The translations under genes were made by a program, and so were the position numbers. The notes beneath the pieces were generated by a model. That model was not told the DNA's origin and did not search any database. It saw only the letters and a list, made by a program, of their open reading frames with translations. This document shows, in pieces, positions 1-7,751 of a DNA stretch of 31,144 nt. Where the stretch lies: assembly GCA_964638515.1 (NCBI GenBank), contig CAZWZL010000033.1, positions 1 to 31,144 on the forward strand, in the 5' to 3' direction. This DNA comes from CAYPGJ01 sp964638515 (lineage in GTDB: Bacteria > Planctomycetota > Phycisphaerae > Phycisphaerales > UBA1924). The stretch's first letter is position 1; each line of letters begins with the position of its first letter.

Positions 1-5
1 CCTAG

Positions 6-22
6 TTGCGATTCAGTCTCAA
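6..22. promoter_or_regulatory. Fur-family-like palindrome (candidate operator)
   Basis: The 17-base element TTGCGATTCAGTCTCAA is an imperfect palindrome in which six of eight base pairs match around a central C. It resembles the TTGAGA...TCTCAA layout of Fur-superfamily boxes. It ends 62 bases before the ATG of the pseudopilin-like gene at 85, so it could regulate that gene, or a divergent gene lying off the left edge of the window. The assignment rests on pattern only, and which metal regulator would bind is unknown. Confidence 0.35.
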
Positions 23-84
23 TAACGGTAGCGTACGCGCCGCCGAAGTTCCCGTCAAACCGCACTCACGCCTGTAAGACCGTA

Positions 85-981
85 ATGAAGACCCTTCCCG
101 CCCGATCCGCGTTCTCGCTCGTCGAGCTGCTCGTGGTGATCGCCATCGTGGCATTGCTCATTGGGCTTCTGCTGCCCACGCTCTCGCGCGCACGGGCGGC
201 CGCCGCGCTCGCCGAGGAACTCTCCCGCGCGCGCCAGCTCTCCTCGGCCTACGTTCAGTCGATCACGGACAACGACGACACGCTCCCCATCGGCTATCGC
301 GCTTCCCCGCCGCTCGCGGCCACCGACGAGACCGGCGCGCCGCTCGCGCTCGCGAACGGCTTCCAGACCGCCGCGGCCCGTGGTCGATACCCCTGGCGCA
401 TCGCGCCGTACTTCAACTACCGATTCGAGCTGCTCTACAAGCCCGCCGCGCTTGAGCAGCTCCGCGGGCTGCCACGTGAAGATTACGTGTACGGCGTCTC
501 CGAAGGGCCGGCCTTCGGGCTCAACCAGCGGTTTCTCGGCGGCGACTACAGCGAGTACGGCAACCCGAATCTCCCAGCCAACCAATCCGCCGCCATCGAG
601 CGCGCGTGGGGTGACGACTGGTGCGTGCGTCGTCTTGCGCAGGCCCGTCGTCCCGCCAACCTCCTCGTCTTTGTTTCAGCCACCGACCACAAGCCCTTTC
701 AGGCCGTGGCGGGCGGTGAGCTCATCCATCGAGACGGGTTTTTCCGCGTGAGATCGCCGTACCACATTGCGCGAGACTGGCAGACGCAGGCGCCGACGCC
801 CCGAACGCCCGCGGATCGCCTCGGCGCGGTGCATTTTCGGCACGCGGGCTCCGGCGGCGGGCGCGCGGCCGCGACGTTTCTCGATGCGCACGCCGAGGCG
901 ATCGACTGGGAGCAGGCGCAGGACATGCGTCGCTGGGCGAACACGGCCGACAGGCCGGACTACGCGCTGCCGAGGCCTTGA
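85..981 (+). CDS. Pseudopilin-like protein with prepilin N-terminal cleavage/methylation motif
   Basis: This 298-residue protein starts MKTLPARSA followed by FSLVELLVVIAIVALLIGLL, the class III signal of type IV pilins and type II secretion pseudopilins: a short basic leader, Glu at +5 of the mature protein, and one hydrophobic helix. Prepilin peptidase would be expected to cut between A9 and F10. The -1 residue is Ala rather than the usual Gly. The C-terminus has an H-x9-D-like segment (RHAGSGG...FLDAH) as in the large planctomycete H-x9-DG pseudopilin family, with DAH in place of DGH. The body between is family-specific and has no enzymatic motif that I recognise. No strong Shine-Dalgarno sequence precedes the ATG. 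It lies alone ahead of tyrS, 42 bases upstream of it. Envelope location is inferred from the helix; the exact role is unknown. Confidence 0.85.
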   Translation: MKTLPARSAFSLVELLVVIAIVALLIGLLLPTLSRARAAAALAEELSRARQLSSAYVQSITDNDDTLPIGYRASPPLAATDETGAPLALANGFQTAAARGRYPWRIAPYFNYRFELLYKPAALEQLRGLPREDYVYGVSEGPAFGLNQRFLGGDYSEYGNPNLPANQSAAIERAWGDDWCVRRLAQARRPANLLVFVSATDHKPFQAVAGGELIHRDGFFRVRSPYHIARDWQTQAPTPRTPADRLGAVHFRHAGSGGGRAAATFLDAHAEAIDWEQAQDMRRWANTADRPDYALPRP

Positions 982-1023
982 CACTCCCTCGCGCTATCGG
1001 CTCGTCGGTAATGTACCTGTCCG

Positions 1024-2292
1024 ATGCCCACGCCCCATCTTCTCGACGAGCTCCGATGGCGAGGCCTGCTCCACCAGGCCACGGACGAGCCCGCCCTCCG
1101 CGAGCACCTCAACTCCCCCCGCAACATCTACTGCGGCTTCGACCCCACCGCCGACTCCCTCACCATCGGCAATCTCGTCCCCATCATGCTCCTGCGCTTC
1201 GTGCAGCTCTGCGGCCACACGCCCATCGTCATCGTCGGCGGCGCCACCGGGCTCATCGGAGACCCCTCCGGGAAGTCCGCCGAGCGCCAACTCATGACGC
1301 GAGACATCGTGCAGCGCAACGTCGACGCGCAACGCCCGATCTTCGCCCGCGTGCTCGGCCCATCCGTCAGCGTCCTCAACAATCTCGACTGGACGGAGAA
1401 TCTCTCGCTGCTCGACGCGCTCCGCGACATCGGCAAGCACTTCTCCGTCAACGTCATGATCCAGAAGGACTCCGTGCGCGATCGCCTGCACAACCGCGAT
1501 CAGGGCATCTCCTTCACCGAGTTCTCCTACCAGATCCTCCAGGCGTACGACTACCTCATTCTGCGGCGCGATCACAACGTCACCGTCCAGTGCGGCGGCT
1601 CGGACCAGTGGGGCAACATCGTCGCGGGCGCCGACCTGTGCCGACGCGTGCTCAGCGACACCGTCTTCGCCTTCACCACGCCGCTCGTCACGAAGGCGGA
1701 CGGCGGCAAGTTCGGCAAGACGGAATCCGGCGCCGTGTGGCTCACCGCGCCGCGCACCTCTCCCTACGCCTTCTTCCAGTTCTGGCTGAACACCGACGAT
1801 CGCGACCTCGAGCGGTTTCTCAAGACCTTCACCACGTTCCCGCGTGAGCACATCGAGCAGCTCCTCGCGGATCACGCGCGGGACCCCGGCGCCCGAGCCG
1901 CGCACCGTGCGCTCGCGCAGCACGTCACCGCAGCGCTCCACGGCGCCGGCGCCGCGGAGCAGGCCGACGCCGCCTCGCGAGCCCTCTTCTCCGGCGACAT
2001 CGCCCATCTCGACCTCGCCACGCTCAACGAGGCCTTCGCGGCCGCACCGGCGTCCACGCACGCGCGCAGCGATCTGAATTCCCCCGCAGCCTCGCTCGTC
2101 GAGCTGCTCGTCTCCACCGGGCTCGCCAAGAGCAAGCGCGAGGCGCGCGAATTCCTCGCCGCCAACGGCGTGACCGTCAACGGAAAGCCCGCCGCGCCCG
2201 ACCACACGCTCACCTCGGCGGATCTGCTCCACAACGAGGTGGCGCTCCTCCGGCGCGGTAAGAAGCACTGGCACCTCACGCGCTGGAAATAA
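1024..2292 (+). CDS. tyrS: Tyrosine--tRNA ligase
   Basis: This class I aminoacyl-tRNA synthetase charges tRNA-Tyr with tyrosine through tyrosyl-AMP in the cytoplasm. The protein has 422 residues, the normal bacterial TyrS length. Visible landmarks are the Rossmann catalytic core with YCGFDPTADSLTIGN (residues 36-50), the tyrosine-pocket segment CGGSDQWGNI (190-199), the KMSKS-equivalent KFGKT (229-233), and an S4 RNA-binding domain from about residue 355 to the end. The HIGH-type motif reads TIGN, so the usual first His is Thr (T47). The second position is Asn, as found in some TyrS. A TAATGT hexamer at 1009-1014 lies nine bases before the ATG and could be the -10 of a leaderless or near-leaderless transcript, but I see no well-spaced -35. 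There is no Shine-Dalgarno sequence. The identification is secure. Confidence 0.97.
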   Translation: MPTPHLLDELRWRGLLHQATDEPALREHLNSPRNIYCGFDPTADSLTIGNLVPIMLLRFVQLCGHTPIVIVGGATGLIGDPSGKSAERQLMTRDIVQRNVDAQRPIFARVLGPSVSVLNNLDWTENLSLLDALRDIGKHFSVNVMIQKDSVRDRLHNRDQGISFTEFSYQILQAYDYLILRRDHNVTVQCGGSDQWGNIVAGADLCRRVLSDTVFAFTTPLVTKADGGKFGKTESGAVWLTAPRTSPYAFFQFWLNTDDRDLERFLKTFTTFPREHIEQLLADHARDPGARAAHRALAQHVTAALHGAGAAEQADAASRALFSGDIAHLDLATLNEAFAAAPASTHARSDLNSPAASLVELLVSTGLAKSKREAREFLAANGVTVNGKPAAPDHTLTSADLLHNEVALLRRGKKHWHLTRWK

Positions 2293-2307
2293 CGACCCCC
2301 GCTCCGA

Positions 2308-2850
2308 TCACCTCGGCTTGGCGCTCGCCCATTCGATCGCGCGCTGCATCGCGGAGACGATCTCCGTGTGCGATCCCCGTCGCGCCGCGTCGAGCGCCGA
2401 GTCGCCGTGCTGATTCGTGATGCGCGGGTCGGCGCCGTGGGCGAGCAACAGCCGCGTCATCTCCATGTCCCCCGCGCCAGCGGCGACGTTCAGCGGTTCG
2501 CCGCGGGGCCAAACCCCGTTCGGGTCGGCGCCCCGCGTCAGCAGCCATGCCACGCCCTCATGCCAACGCGATCGCACGCAATGCACGAGCAGCGAGTCTC
2601 CGTTCCAGCGGATCTCGTCGGGGTGCTTGGCCGTGCGCCGCACCGCATCCTGAAAGGCGCTCAACTCGAATGCCGGAGCAATGAAGCACCGCCAGACCTC
2701 AAGTTCACGCGGCGGATAGACGGTCCCGCGGTTTGCGAGCATGTGCTGCGGGAACATCCAACCCGGCCCCACGCCAACGAAGAAGAATAGTGCGATCAGG
2801 CCGGTGAGCACCAGCCCGCCCCTGCGCCGCACCCAAAGGCGACCCTTCAT
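2308..2850 (-). CDS. Membrane-anchored ankyrin-repeat protein
   Basis: This 180-residue protein has a basic start (MKGRLWVRRR) followed by one hydrophobic helix at about residues 12-29, then a polar domain. Ankyrin repeats occupy the C-terminal half: one at about 84-113 ending LLTRGADPNG, one at 117-146 containing LLLAHGADPRITN, and a shorter final repeat at 147-175. Ankyrin repeats bind proteins; no partner is evident here. The helix suggests a protein anchored in the inner membrane with the repeats outside, but the topology is inferred. It runs convergently with tyrS (15-base gap) and divergently from the CBS gene, whose promoter region it shares. Around residues 50-80 there is a segment without recognisable repeats. 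Confidence 0.85.
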   Translation of the reverse strand: MKGRLWVRRRGGLVLTGLIALFFFVGVGPGWMFPQHMLANRGTVYPPRELEVWRCFIAPAFELSAFQDAVRRTAKHPDEIRWNGDSLLVHCVRSRWHEGVAWLLTRGADPNGVWPRGEPLNVAAGAGDMEMTRLLLAHGADPRITNQHGDSALDAARRGSHTEIVSAMQRAIEWASAKPR

Positions 2851-2930
2851 AGCTCAAGTGTATCCCAGCCCATTCGGCCGAACTCTCACCCGCGAGCCGC
2901 GCCAATCCCGACATTTCGACCGGTTTCTGC

Positions 2931-2960
2931 TTGGCACGCGGCCTGCGCTCGCGCACAATA
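2931..2960 (+). promoter_or_regulatory. Candidate sigma-70-type promoter for the CBS gene
   Basis: TTGGCA at 2931-2936 matches the -35 consensus at five of six positions. After 17 bases comes CACAAT at 2954-2959, which matches the -10 consensus at four of six. A transcript starting near 2967 would have a leader of about 97 bases before the ATG at 3064, containing a purine-rich stretch (GAGGAGAGAGAGG). This is a pattern match only. Confidence 0.35.
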
Positions 2961-3063
2961 CGGTTAGAGGAGAGAGAGGACCGTTCGCTGGGGTGAGAGA
3001 GCGTCCGCGATTCGTTCGCCGCCGGTGTGTTCCACGCGCGGCGATGTAACAAGGAGACGCCAT

Positions 3064-3504
3064 ATGCCCACCGCCAAGGACATCCTCGCCGCCAAGCCCC
3101 AGCCCGCGCGCCTGATCTCCATCGCCGACTCCGCCTCCGTGCTCGAAGCCTGCCGGCGCATGAACGAGCACCACGTCGGCGCCCTCGTCGCCACGGACAA
3201 GCAAGACCGTCTCTCCGGCGTGTTCACCGAGCGCGATGTCCTCACCCGGGTGGTCGCCCCCGAGCGCAACCCCGCCACCACCACGGTCAAGGACGTCATG
3301 ACCACCGCCGTCATCGTGGCCCCGTCCGACACGCGGCTCGCCGAACTCCGCGCCATCATGCGTGACAAGCGCGTGCGCCACATCCCCATCATGGACGGCC
3401 AGCGGTGCATCGGGCTTATCTCCATCGGCGACGTCAACGCCGCCGAGGCCAACGACATGGCGCTCACCATCCGCTACCTCGAGCAGTACATCACCCCGGC
3501 CTGA
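3064..3504 (+). CDS. CBS-domain-pair protein
   Basis: This 146-residue cytoplasmic protein is made of two CBS domains, at about residues 10-65 and 75-138. Landmarks are the pattern GALVATDKQDRLSGVFTERD in the first and RHIPIMDGQRCIGLISIGDV in the second. Such stand-alone CBS pairs bind adenosine nucleotides (AMP, ATP, SAM) or NADH and act as sensors for partner proteins; the ligand cannot be read from the sequence. The start at 3064 is chosen because AAGGAG at 3051-3056 lies seven to eight bases before it. The frame is open further upstream (Met at 3025), but that start has no such site. No enzymatic domain is fused. The gene is expressed from its own upstream region and faces the DUF971 gene, with a 9-base gap between the stop codons. 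Confidence 0.93.
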   Translation: MPTAKDILAAKPQPARLISIADSASVLEACRRMNEHHVGALVATDKQDRLSGVFTERDVLTRVVAPERNPATTTVKDVMTTAVIVAPSDTRLAELRAIMRDKRVRHIPIMDGQRCIGLISIGDVNAAEANDMALTIRYLEQYITPA

Positions 3505-3513
3505 GTTTCACGC

Positions 3514-3846
3514 TCACGCGTCCTTTCGCGCAGGGTCGATCTCTCGAAGGTACGACCAGGAGAACAGCCCCGTCTCGTGGCCGTCGCTGAAGCGGATCCG
3601 CAAGGCGTAGTTCCCCACCAGTTCCGCGCTCTCGGCGCGCAACGGCGCGCCGCTCGATGCCCGGGCCGCGCTCGCCGGGAGCACCGTCAGCGGGTTCTTC
3701 GCCTGGTCCTCCCGCAGCTTCCGCATCTCGGCCGAGGGCGAGAGCCGGCGCAGCAGCGCGATCGGAAAGAACGACGTCGCCCCGTCGCCCCACTCGACCA
3801 CCAACCCCTCGTCCTTCTTCAGTTCCAGCCGTCTTGGCCCGTCCAT
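3514..3846 (-). CDS. DUF971 (gamma-butyrobetaine hydroxylase-like N-terminal domain) protein
   Basis: This 110-residue protein is a stand-alone DUF971 domain. The first half carries the pattern L-x-V-x-W-x-D-G (LVVEWGDGATSFFP, residues 15-28). The second half carries the hallmark VGNYALRIRFSDGHETGLFS (77-96) followed by SYLRE. In eukaryotic gamma-butyrobetaine hydroxylase the equivalent domain binds zinc. The Cys cluster usual in many bacterial members (LLRxxCPCAxC) is replaced here by LLRRLSPSAEM, so metal binding is doubtful. The start at 3846 is the first ATG and has AGGAGG ten bases upstream. A TTG start at 3870 would put that site inside the gene. Bacterial members are often linked to iron-sulfur cluster proteins, but no such neighbour is present here. 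Confidence 0.85.
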   Translation of the reverse strand: MDGPRRLELKKDEGLVVEWGDGATSFFPIALLRRLSPSAEMRKLREDQAKNPLTVLPASAARASSGAPLRAESAELVGNYALRIRFSDGHETGLFSWSYLREIDPARKDA

Positions 3847-3856
3847 CGCCTCGAAA

Positions 3857-3862
3857 CCTCCT
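3857..3862 (-). promoter_or_regulatory. Ribosome binding site deciding the DUF971 start
   Basis: On the minus strand this hexamer reads AGGAGG, a perfect Shine-Dalgarno core, ten bases before the ATG at 3846. It supports the ATG start over the TTG at 3870. Confidence 0.6.
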
Positions 3863-3942
3863 GCCCGCAAACGCGTCCCAACCCACGGCTACACTGTCGC
3901 CCCTCACCCTCGTTCGGACCCCGAAGCGTACCCCGACGAGCC

Positions 3943-4947
3943 ATGGAGACCCGAATGCTCAGCCCAGTCTCATTCACCGCCGTCGCCCTCATCGCCCAGG
4001 CCTCCATCGCCACCGCCCTCACGCCCGTGGCCCACGTCGAGTCCCGAGGCCAAGGCGCCACCACGCTCGTCCTCGTCCCCGGCTGGACCTGCGACTGGAC
4101 CGTCTGGGACGCCTTCATGGCCCGCAACGCCGACAAGTACACCATGCACGCCCTCACCCTCCCGGGCTTCGGCGGGTCGGCCTCGCCGCCGCTCAACCCC
4201 GAAGACAAGGGCACGCCCTGGATCGACAACGGCGCCGACGCCGTGGCCTCGTTCCTCGCCGACCGCAACCTCTCCAACGTGGTGCTCGTCGGCCATTCGA
4301 TGGGCGCGCACCTGGCCTACCGCGTGGCGATCGAGCACCCCGACCGCGTCGCGAAGGTGATCGCCGTCGACGGCTTCCCCGCGTTCCCCATCGGCGGCCC
4401 GCAGTCCCAGTTCACGGCGGAGCAGCGCGCCTCGCTTGTGGACTCCATGCTCGCGCCGCGCATGCGCGAACTCACCGACGAGCAATGGGCCGGACAGCAG
4501 CAGACCATGCTCAACTCCATGGTCACCGATCCGTCCCGCGCCGAACAACTCTCCGCCGTCTGCGCCAAGACCGACAAGCAGACCGCCATCGAGTATTACC
4601 TCCAGCTCCTCAAGGCCGATCTCACGCCCCGCATCGGCGAACTTAAAGCGCCGACACTCGCCATCGCCGCCATCGATCCCTCCATGAACATCACCGGCCA
4701 GGCCGACAACGTGCGCCTCATCTGGCGCAAGCAGCTCGAGCCCGCCGCCGACGCGAAGGTCGTCTTCTTCGAGGCCACGCGCCACTTTGTCATGGACGAT
4801 CAGCCCGCCGCGCTCGACGCGGCCGTCTCCGCGTTCCTCGCGGGCAAGCCCGTGGAAGGCGTCTCCATGCCCCCTCCCCCCGTCGTGACGCCGCCCGCGC
4901 CGGCGCCCGCAACGCCCGGCCCGGCGCCCGAACCCAATCCCCAGTGA
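3943..4947 (+). CDS. Exported alpha/beta-hydrolase with Pro-rich C-terminal tail
   Basis: This 334-residue protein has an alpha/beta-hydrolase fold. The oxyanion-region segment VPGWTCDWTVWD (residues 45-56) is followed by the nucleophile elbow GHSMG, with Ser119 as nucleophile. His281 in ATRHFVMDD is the likely catalytic His, and the acid is probably Asp245 in AAIDPS. A hydrophobic N-terminus ending near SIATA (about residue 25) looks like a signal peptide, so the enzyme is probably periplasmic. The substrate is unknown. The last 27 residues (308-334) are a low-complexity Pro/Ala tail. The start is uncertain: ATG at 3943 keeps a positive charge before the hydrophobic stretch, while ATG at 3955 has GGAG six bases upstream. 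The stop codon overlaps the GTG start of pyrF by four bases, so the two are co-transcribed and probably translationally coupled. Confidence 0.88.
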   Translation: METRMLSPVSFTAVALIAQASIATALTPVAHVESRGQGATTLVLVPGWTCDWTVWDAFMARNADKYTMHALTLPGFGGSASPPLNPEDKGTPWIDNGADAVASFLADRNLSNVVLVGHSMGAHLAYRVAIEHPDRVAKVIAVDGFPAFPIGGPQSQFTAEQRASLVDSMLAPRMRELTDEQWAGQQQTMLNSMVTDPSRAEQLSAVCAKTDKQTAIEYYLQLLKADLTPRIGELKAPTLAIAAIDPSMNITGQADNVRLIWRKQLEPAADAKVVFFEATRHFVMDDQPAALDAAVSAFLAGKPVEGVSMPPPPVVTPPAPAPATPGPAPEPNPQ

Positions 4948-5837
4948 CCGTCCAGCAGCACTTCGCCGACGCGCTTCTCGCCGCCATCGACCGGCACGCT
5001 GCGCCCATCTGCGTCGGGCTCGATCCCGTCCTCGACCGACTCCCGGCCGATCTCGCGCCCAAGCCCGGCGCTTCGAGAGACGTCGCCGCGCGCGCAATCC
5101 GAGATTTCTCGATCCACGTTCTTGACGCCATCGCCGGCGTGGCCCCCGCCGTCAAGCCGCAGTCCGCCTGCTTCGAGCGATTCGGCGCGCCCGGACTGGC
5201 CGCGCTCGAAGAGGTCTGCCGCGCCGCGCGCGAGCGCGGCCTCATCGTCATCCTCGATGTGAAGCGCGGCGACATCGGCGTCACCGCCGACCACTATGCC
5301 CACGCCGCCTTCTCGCCCGACGCCTGCCACGCCCACGCGGCCACCGTCTCGCCATACCTCGGGCTCGACACCCTCGACCCCTGGCTCGCGCCCGCCTATC
5401 GCGACCGAGGCCTCTTCGTGCTCGTGCGCACCTCGAATCCGGCCTCCGACACGCTCCAGTCCCTCCCCACCTGCCCCGACAACACCCCCTACGCACACGC
5501 CCTCGCCACGCTCCTCGCCAAGCGCGCGGGCGAGCATCTCGGCAGCCGCGGCTTCTCCTCCCTGGGCGCCGTGGTCGCCGCCACCAAGCCCAGCGACGCC
5601 GCCGCGCTCCGCGCCCTCATGCCCCGCCAGATCTTCCTCGTGCCCGGCTTCGGCGCGCAGGGCGGCGACGCCGACTCCGTGCGCAACCTCTTCCTCCCCT
5701 CAGGGCACGGAGCGGTCATCACGGCCTCCCGCTCCGTCCTATACCCCACCTCCTCGGCCGAGCCCCGGTGGCGCAATTCCGTGCGCGAGGCCGCGCAAGA
5801 ATTCGCACAGACCATCCGAAACGTCGCCTCACGCTGA
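4944..5837 (+). CDS. pyrF: Orotidine 5'-phosphate decarboxylase, type 2
   Basis: This enzyme decarboxylates OMP to UMP, the last step of de novo pyrimidine synthesis. The 297-residue length and motif order are those of the longer type 2 bacterial family rather than the roughly 230-residue E. coli form. Landmarks are CVGLDPVLDRLP (residues 23-34), the catalytic DVKRGD (105-110, Asp105, Lys107 and Asp110), the phosphate-binding VPGFGAQGGD (233-242), and ITASRSVLY (259-267). Translation starts at GTG 4944, which overlaps the TGA of the upstream hydrolase gene (GTGA). No separate Shine-Dalgarno sequence is seen, so re-initiation by coupling is likely. The pairing with an exported hydrolase makes no obvious metabolic sense and may only reflect gene packing. 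Confidence 0.96.
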   Translation: MTVQQHFADALLAAIDRHAAPICVGLDPVLDRLPADLAPKPGASRDVAARAIRDFSIHVLDAIAGVAPAVKPQSACFERFGAPGLAALEEVCRAARERGLIVILDVKRGDIGVTADHYAHAAFSPDACHAHAATVSPYLGLDTLDPWLAPAYRDRGLFVLVRTSNPASDTLQSLPTCPDNTPYAHALATLLAKRAGEHLGSRGFSSLGAVVAATKPSDAAALRALMPRQIFLVPGFGAQGGDADSVRNLFLPSGHGAVITASRSVLYPTSSAEPRWRNSVREAAQEFAQTIRNVASR

Positions 5838-5887
5838 GCCATCCACGCTGTTCGCGAAGGCGCAGCAATTGCACACACCTCGGCGCC

Positions 5888-7582
5888 ATGCGCCGATTCC
5901 CCATCGCTCTTTTCCTCGTCATGATCCCCGCGCCCGCGAGCGCGTTCTCGCCCTGGTGCCACTACGCCCCCCTCGGCGTTCGCCGGCAGGCCGCGCCCAT
6001 GACCAATGCCATGTTCGCCTCCGCGCTCGCCCGCCACAATGACCTCTTCCTGGTCGGCGCGCGCGGCGATCCCACCAAGAGACCATTCGCCGGCGCCGCG
6101 CACTTTCTCCGGCTCGATTCCGCCGACGCCACCTTCACCACCGAAGCCACCGTCTACGCCTCCGACGCCTTTGACAACGACCTCTTCGGATTCGCCGTCG
6201 CCATCCGCGGCAACGTCGCCGCCGTCTCCGCTCCCTTCGACGACGACACCTACTCCTCCTCCGGCTCCGTCTACATCTTCGAGTTCAACGGCGCCGACTG
6301 GACCCAGATTCAGAAGCTCCACGCCACCGACCCAGGCGCCTTCCACTACTTCGGACAGGCCCTCGCGCTCGATGACTCGATCCTCCTCGTCGGCGCACGC
6401 CAGGCCCACGGCGCCGCCGCCAACTCCGGCGCCGTCTACGCCTTCACCCGCGATCAACCCGCCAACACCTTCACGTTCACCCAGAAGTTCTCGCCCGCCG
6501 CCACCGCCCCCGTCGACAACTTCGGCGCCGCCATCGCGCTCGCCCCCGAACGCGCGCTCATCGGTGCGCCCCTGCGCGACGACAACTTTCCAAACGCCGG
6601 CGCCGCGTACATCTTCAACCGCAGCGGCCCGCCCAACGCGCCCTTCGTTGAGCACGTCAAGCTGCTCGCCGACAACCCCGCCACCGGATCAAACTTCGGA
6701 CAAGCCGTCGCTCTCGACGACGATCTCGCCCTCATCGGCGCGCCCTCACACGCCTTCATTCCCCCAGCACCCCCCGGTGGAGCCACCCGCCCGTTCGCGG
6801 GCGCGGCCTACCTGTTCCAGCGCAACCCGACCACCGACACCTGGCCCCTCCTCACCCGACTCGATCGGCCAAGCCCCGCCGCGAACGAACGATTCGGTGC
6901 GGCCGTCGCCGTGCGCACGTCCACCTCCCCCGACCGCCTCACCGCCGCGCTCCTCGGCGCCCCGGGCGCCGTCGGCTCGTCCTCCATCCCGGGCGCCGCG
7001 CACTACTTCGCCATAGACCCCGCCGATTCCGCGTGGAAACAGCGCTGGAAACTCGTCGCGCCCGCCGCGGCGATCAACGACACGCTCGGCGCCGCGGTCG
7101 CGCTCGTCGACCAACTCGCCATCGCCGGCGCCCCGACACACGACGCCCCACCCGACAGCTCCAACCCCGCGCGCCCCGACGCCGGAGCCATCTTCTCCTT
7201 CGACCTCCGCCCGACCATCGGCCGGGTCGACGTCAACAGCGATGGCCTCGTCAATCAGGCCGACCTCGATCCCGTGCTGAACGACGTCCTGTGGGAGTCC
7301 TACAAGCGCGCCGATCTCGTTCCCGATCTCATCGTCGACTTCCTCGACTTTGCGCGCTTCCTCGACGCCTACGGGCAGACCGGCTCCAACCTGCCCGCCG
7401 ACTTCGATCGCGACGGCGTCGTGAACTTCTTCGATCTCGTTTTTTTCCTCAACGCCTTCACCCACTACCGCTCCACGTACCTGCAACCGACGCTCCAGAC
7501 CGACGTCGTCCTGAACGGCATCGTCGATCAGGCCGACGTCGACGCCGTCACCGGCGCCCTCGGGCTCATCTGCGCGCCCTGA
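5888..7582 (+). CDS. Secreted FG-GAP beta-propeller protein with dockerin-like C-terminus
   Basis: This 564-residue protein has a signal peptide (MRRFPIALFLVMIPAPASA, residues 1-19). From about residue 35 to 440 it carries repeated FG-GAP-type blades, each with a core such as FGFAVAIRGNVAAVSAP, FGQALALDDSILLVGA or FGAAIALAPERALIGAP. These blades form integrin-alpha-like propellers, usually involved in adhesion or ligand binding. The last 120 residues hold EF-hand/dockerin-like elements: VDVNSDGLVNQADLDPVL, DFDRDGVVNFFDLVFFLNAF, and a degenerate third copy VVLNGIVDQADVDAV. The first two have the Asp/Asn spacing of calcium-binding loops. It ends LICAP. The start at 5888 is the only Met that gives a clean signal peptide; the frame is open further upstream into pyrF. 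No Shine-Dalgarno sequence is visible. The protein is extracellular or at the cell surface; its ligand is unknown. Confidence 0.9.
   Translation: MRRFPIALFLVMIPAPASAFSPWCHYAPLGVRRQAAPMTNAMFASALARHNDLFLVGARGDPTKRPFAGAAHFLRLDSADATFTTEATVYASDAFDNDLFGFAVAIRGNVAAVSAPFDDDTYSSSGSVYIFEFNGADWTQIQKLHATDPGAFHYFGQALALDDSILLVGARQAHGAAANSGAVYAFTRDQPANTFTFTQKFSPAATAPVDNFGAAIALAPERALIGAPLRDDNFPNAGAAYIFNRSGPPNAPFVEHVKLLADNPATGSNFGQAVALDDDLALIGAPSHAFIPPAPPGGATRPFAGAAYLFQRNPTTDTWPLLTRLDRPSPAANERFGAAVAVRTSTSPDRLTAALLGAPGAVGSSSIPGAAHYFAIDPADSAWKQRWKLVAPAAAINDTLGAAVALVDQLAIAGAPTHDAPPDSSNPARPDAGAIFSFDLRPTIGRVDVNSDGLVNQADLDPVLNDVLWESYKRADLVPDLIVDFLDFARFLDAYGQTGSNLPADFDRDGVVNFFDLVFFLNAFTHYRSTYLQPTLQTDVVLNGIVDQADVDAVTGALGLICAP
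7561..7578 (+). repeat. 18-base direct repeat, copy 1
   Basis: CGGGCTCATCTGCGCGCC forms the last codons (GLICAP) of the FG-GAP gene. It recurs exactly at 9513-9530, and both copies are followed by one base and TGA. Confidence 0.7.
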
Positions 7583-7751
7583 CCGAGCCTCGCCCTCCGC
7601 CCGCGCGGGAAGAGCCTCCTTTCTGCAAGGCGTCCCCCTCACTTACGCGCCTTCTGCACGTCCGAGCGCCGACGGCGCCCAGTCCTCGCCGTACCGTTGG
7701 TGTGCGACCGCGCGATGACCCGAAGCGCGACGCGCGCATCAGGAGAGAATC

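Noticed and set aside
978..1014. TTGACA at 978 with TAATGT at 1009 as a promoter for tyrS
   Set aside because: The spacer is 25 bases, too long for a normal sigma-70 promoter, although TAATGT alone may serve as a -10.
3970..5097. A 375-codon minus-strand frame opposite the hydrolase and pyrF
   Set aside because: It is an antisense shadow with a Gly/Arg-rich translation.
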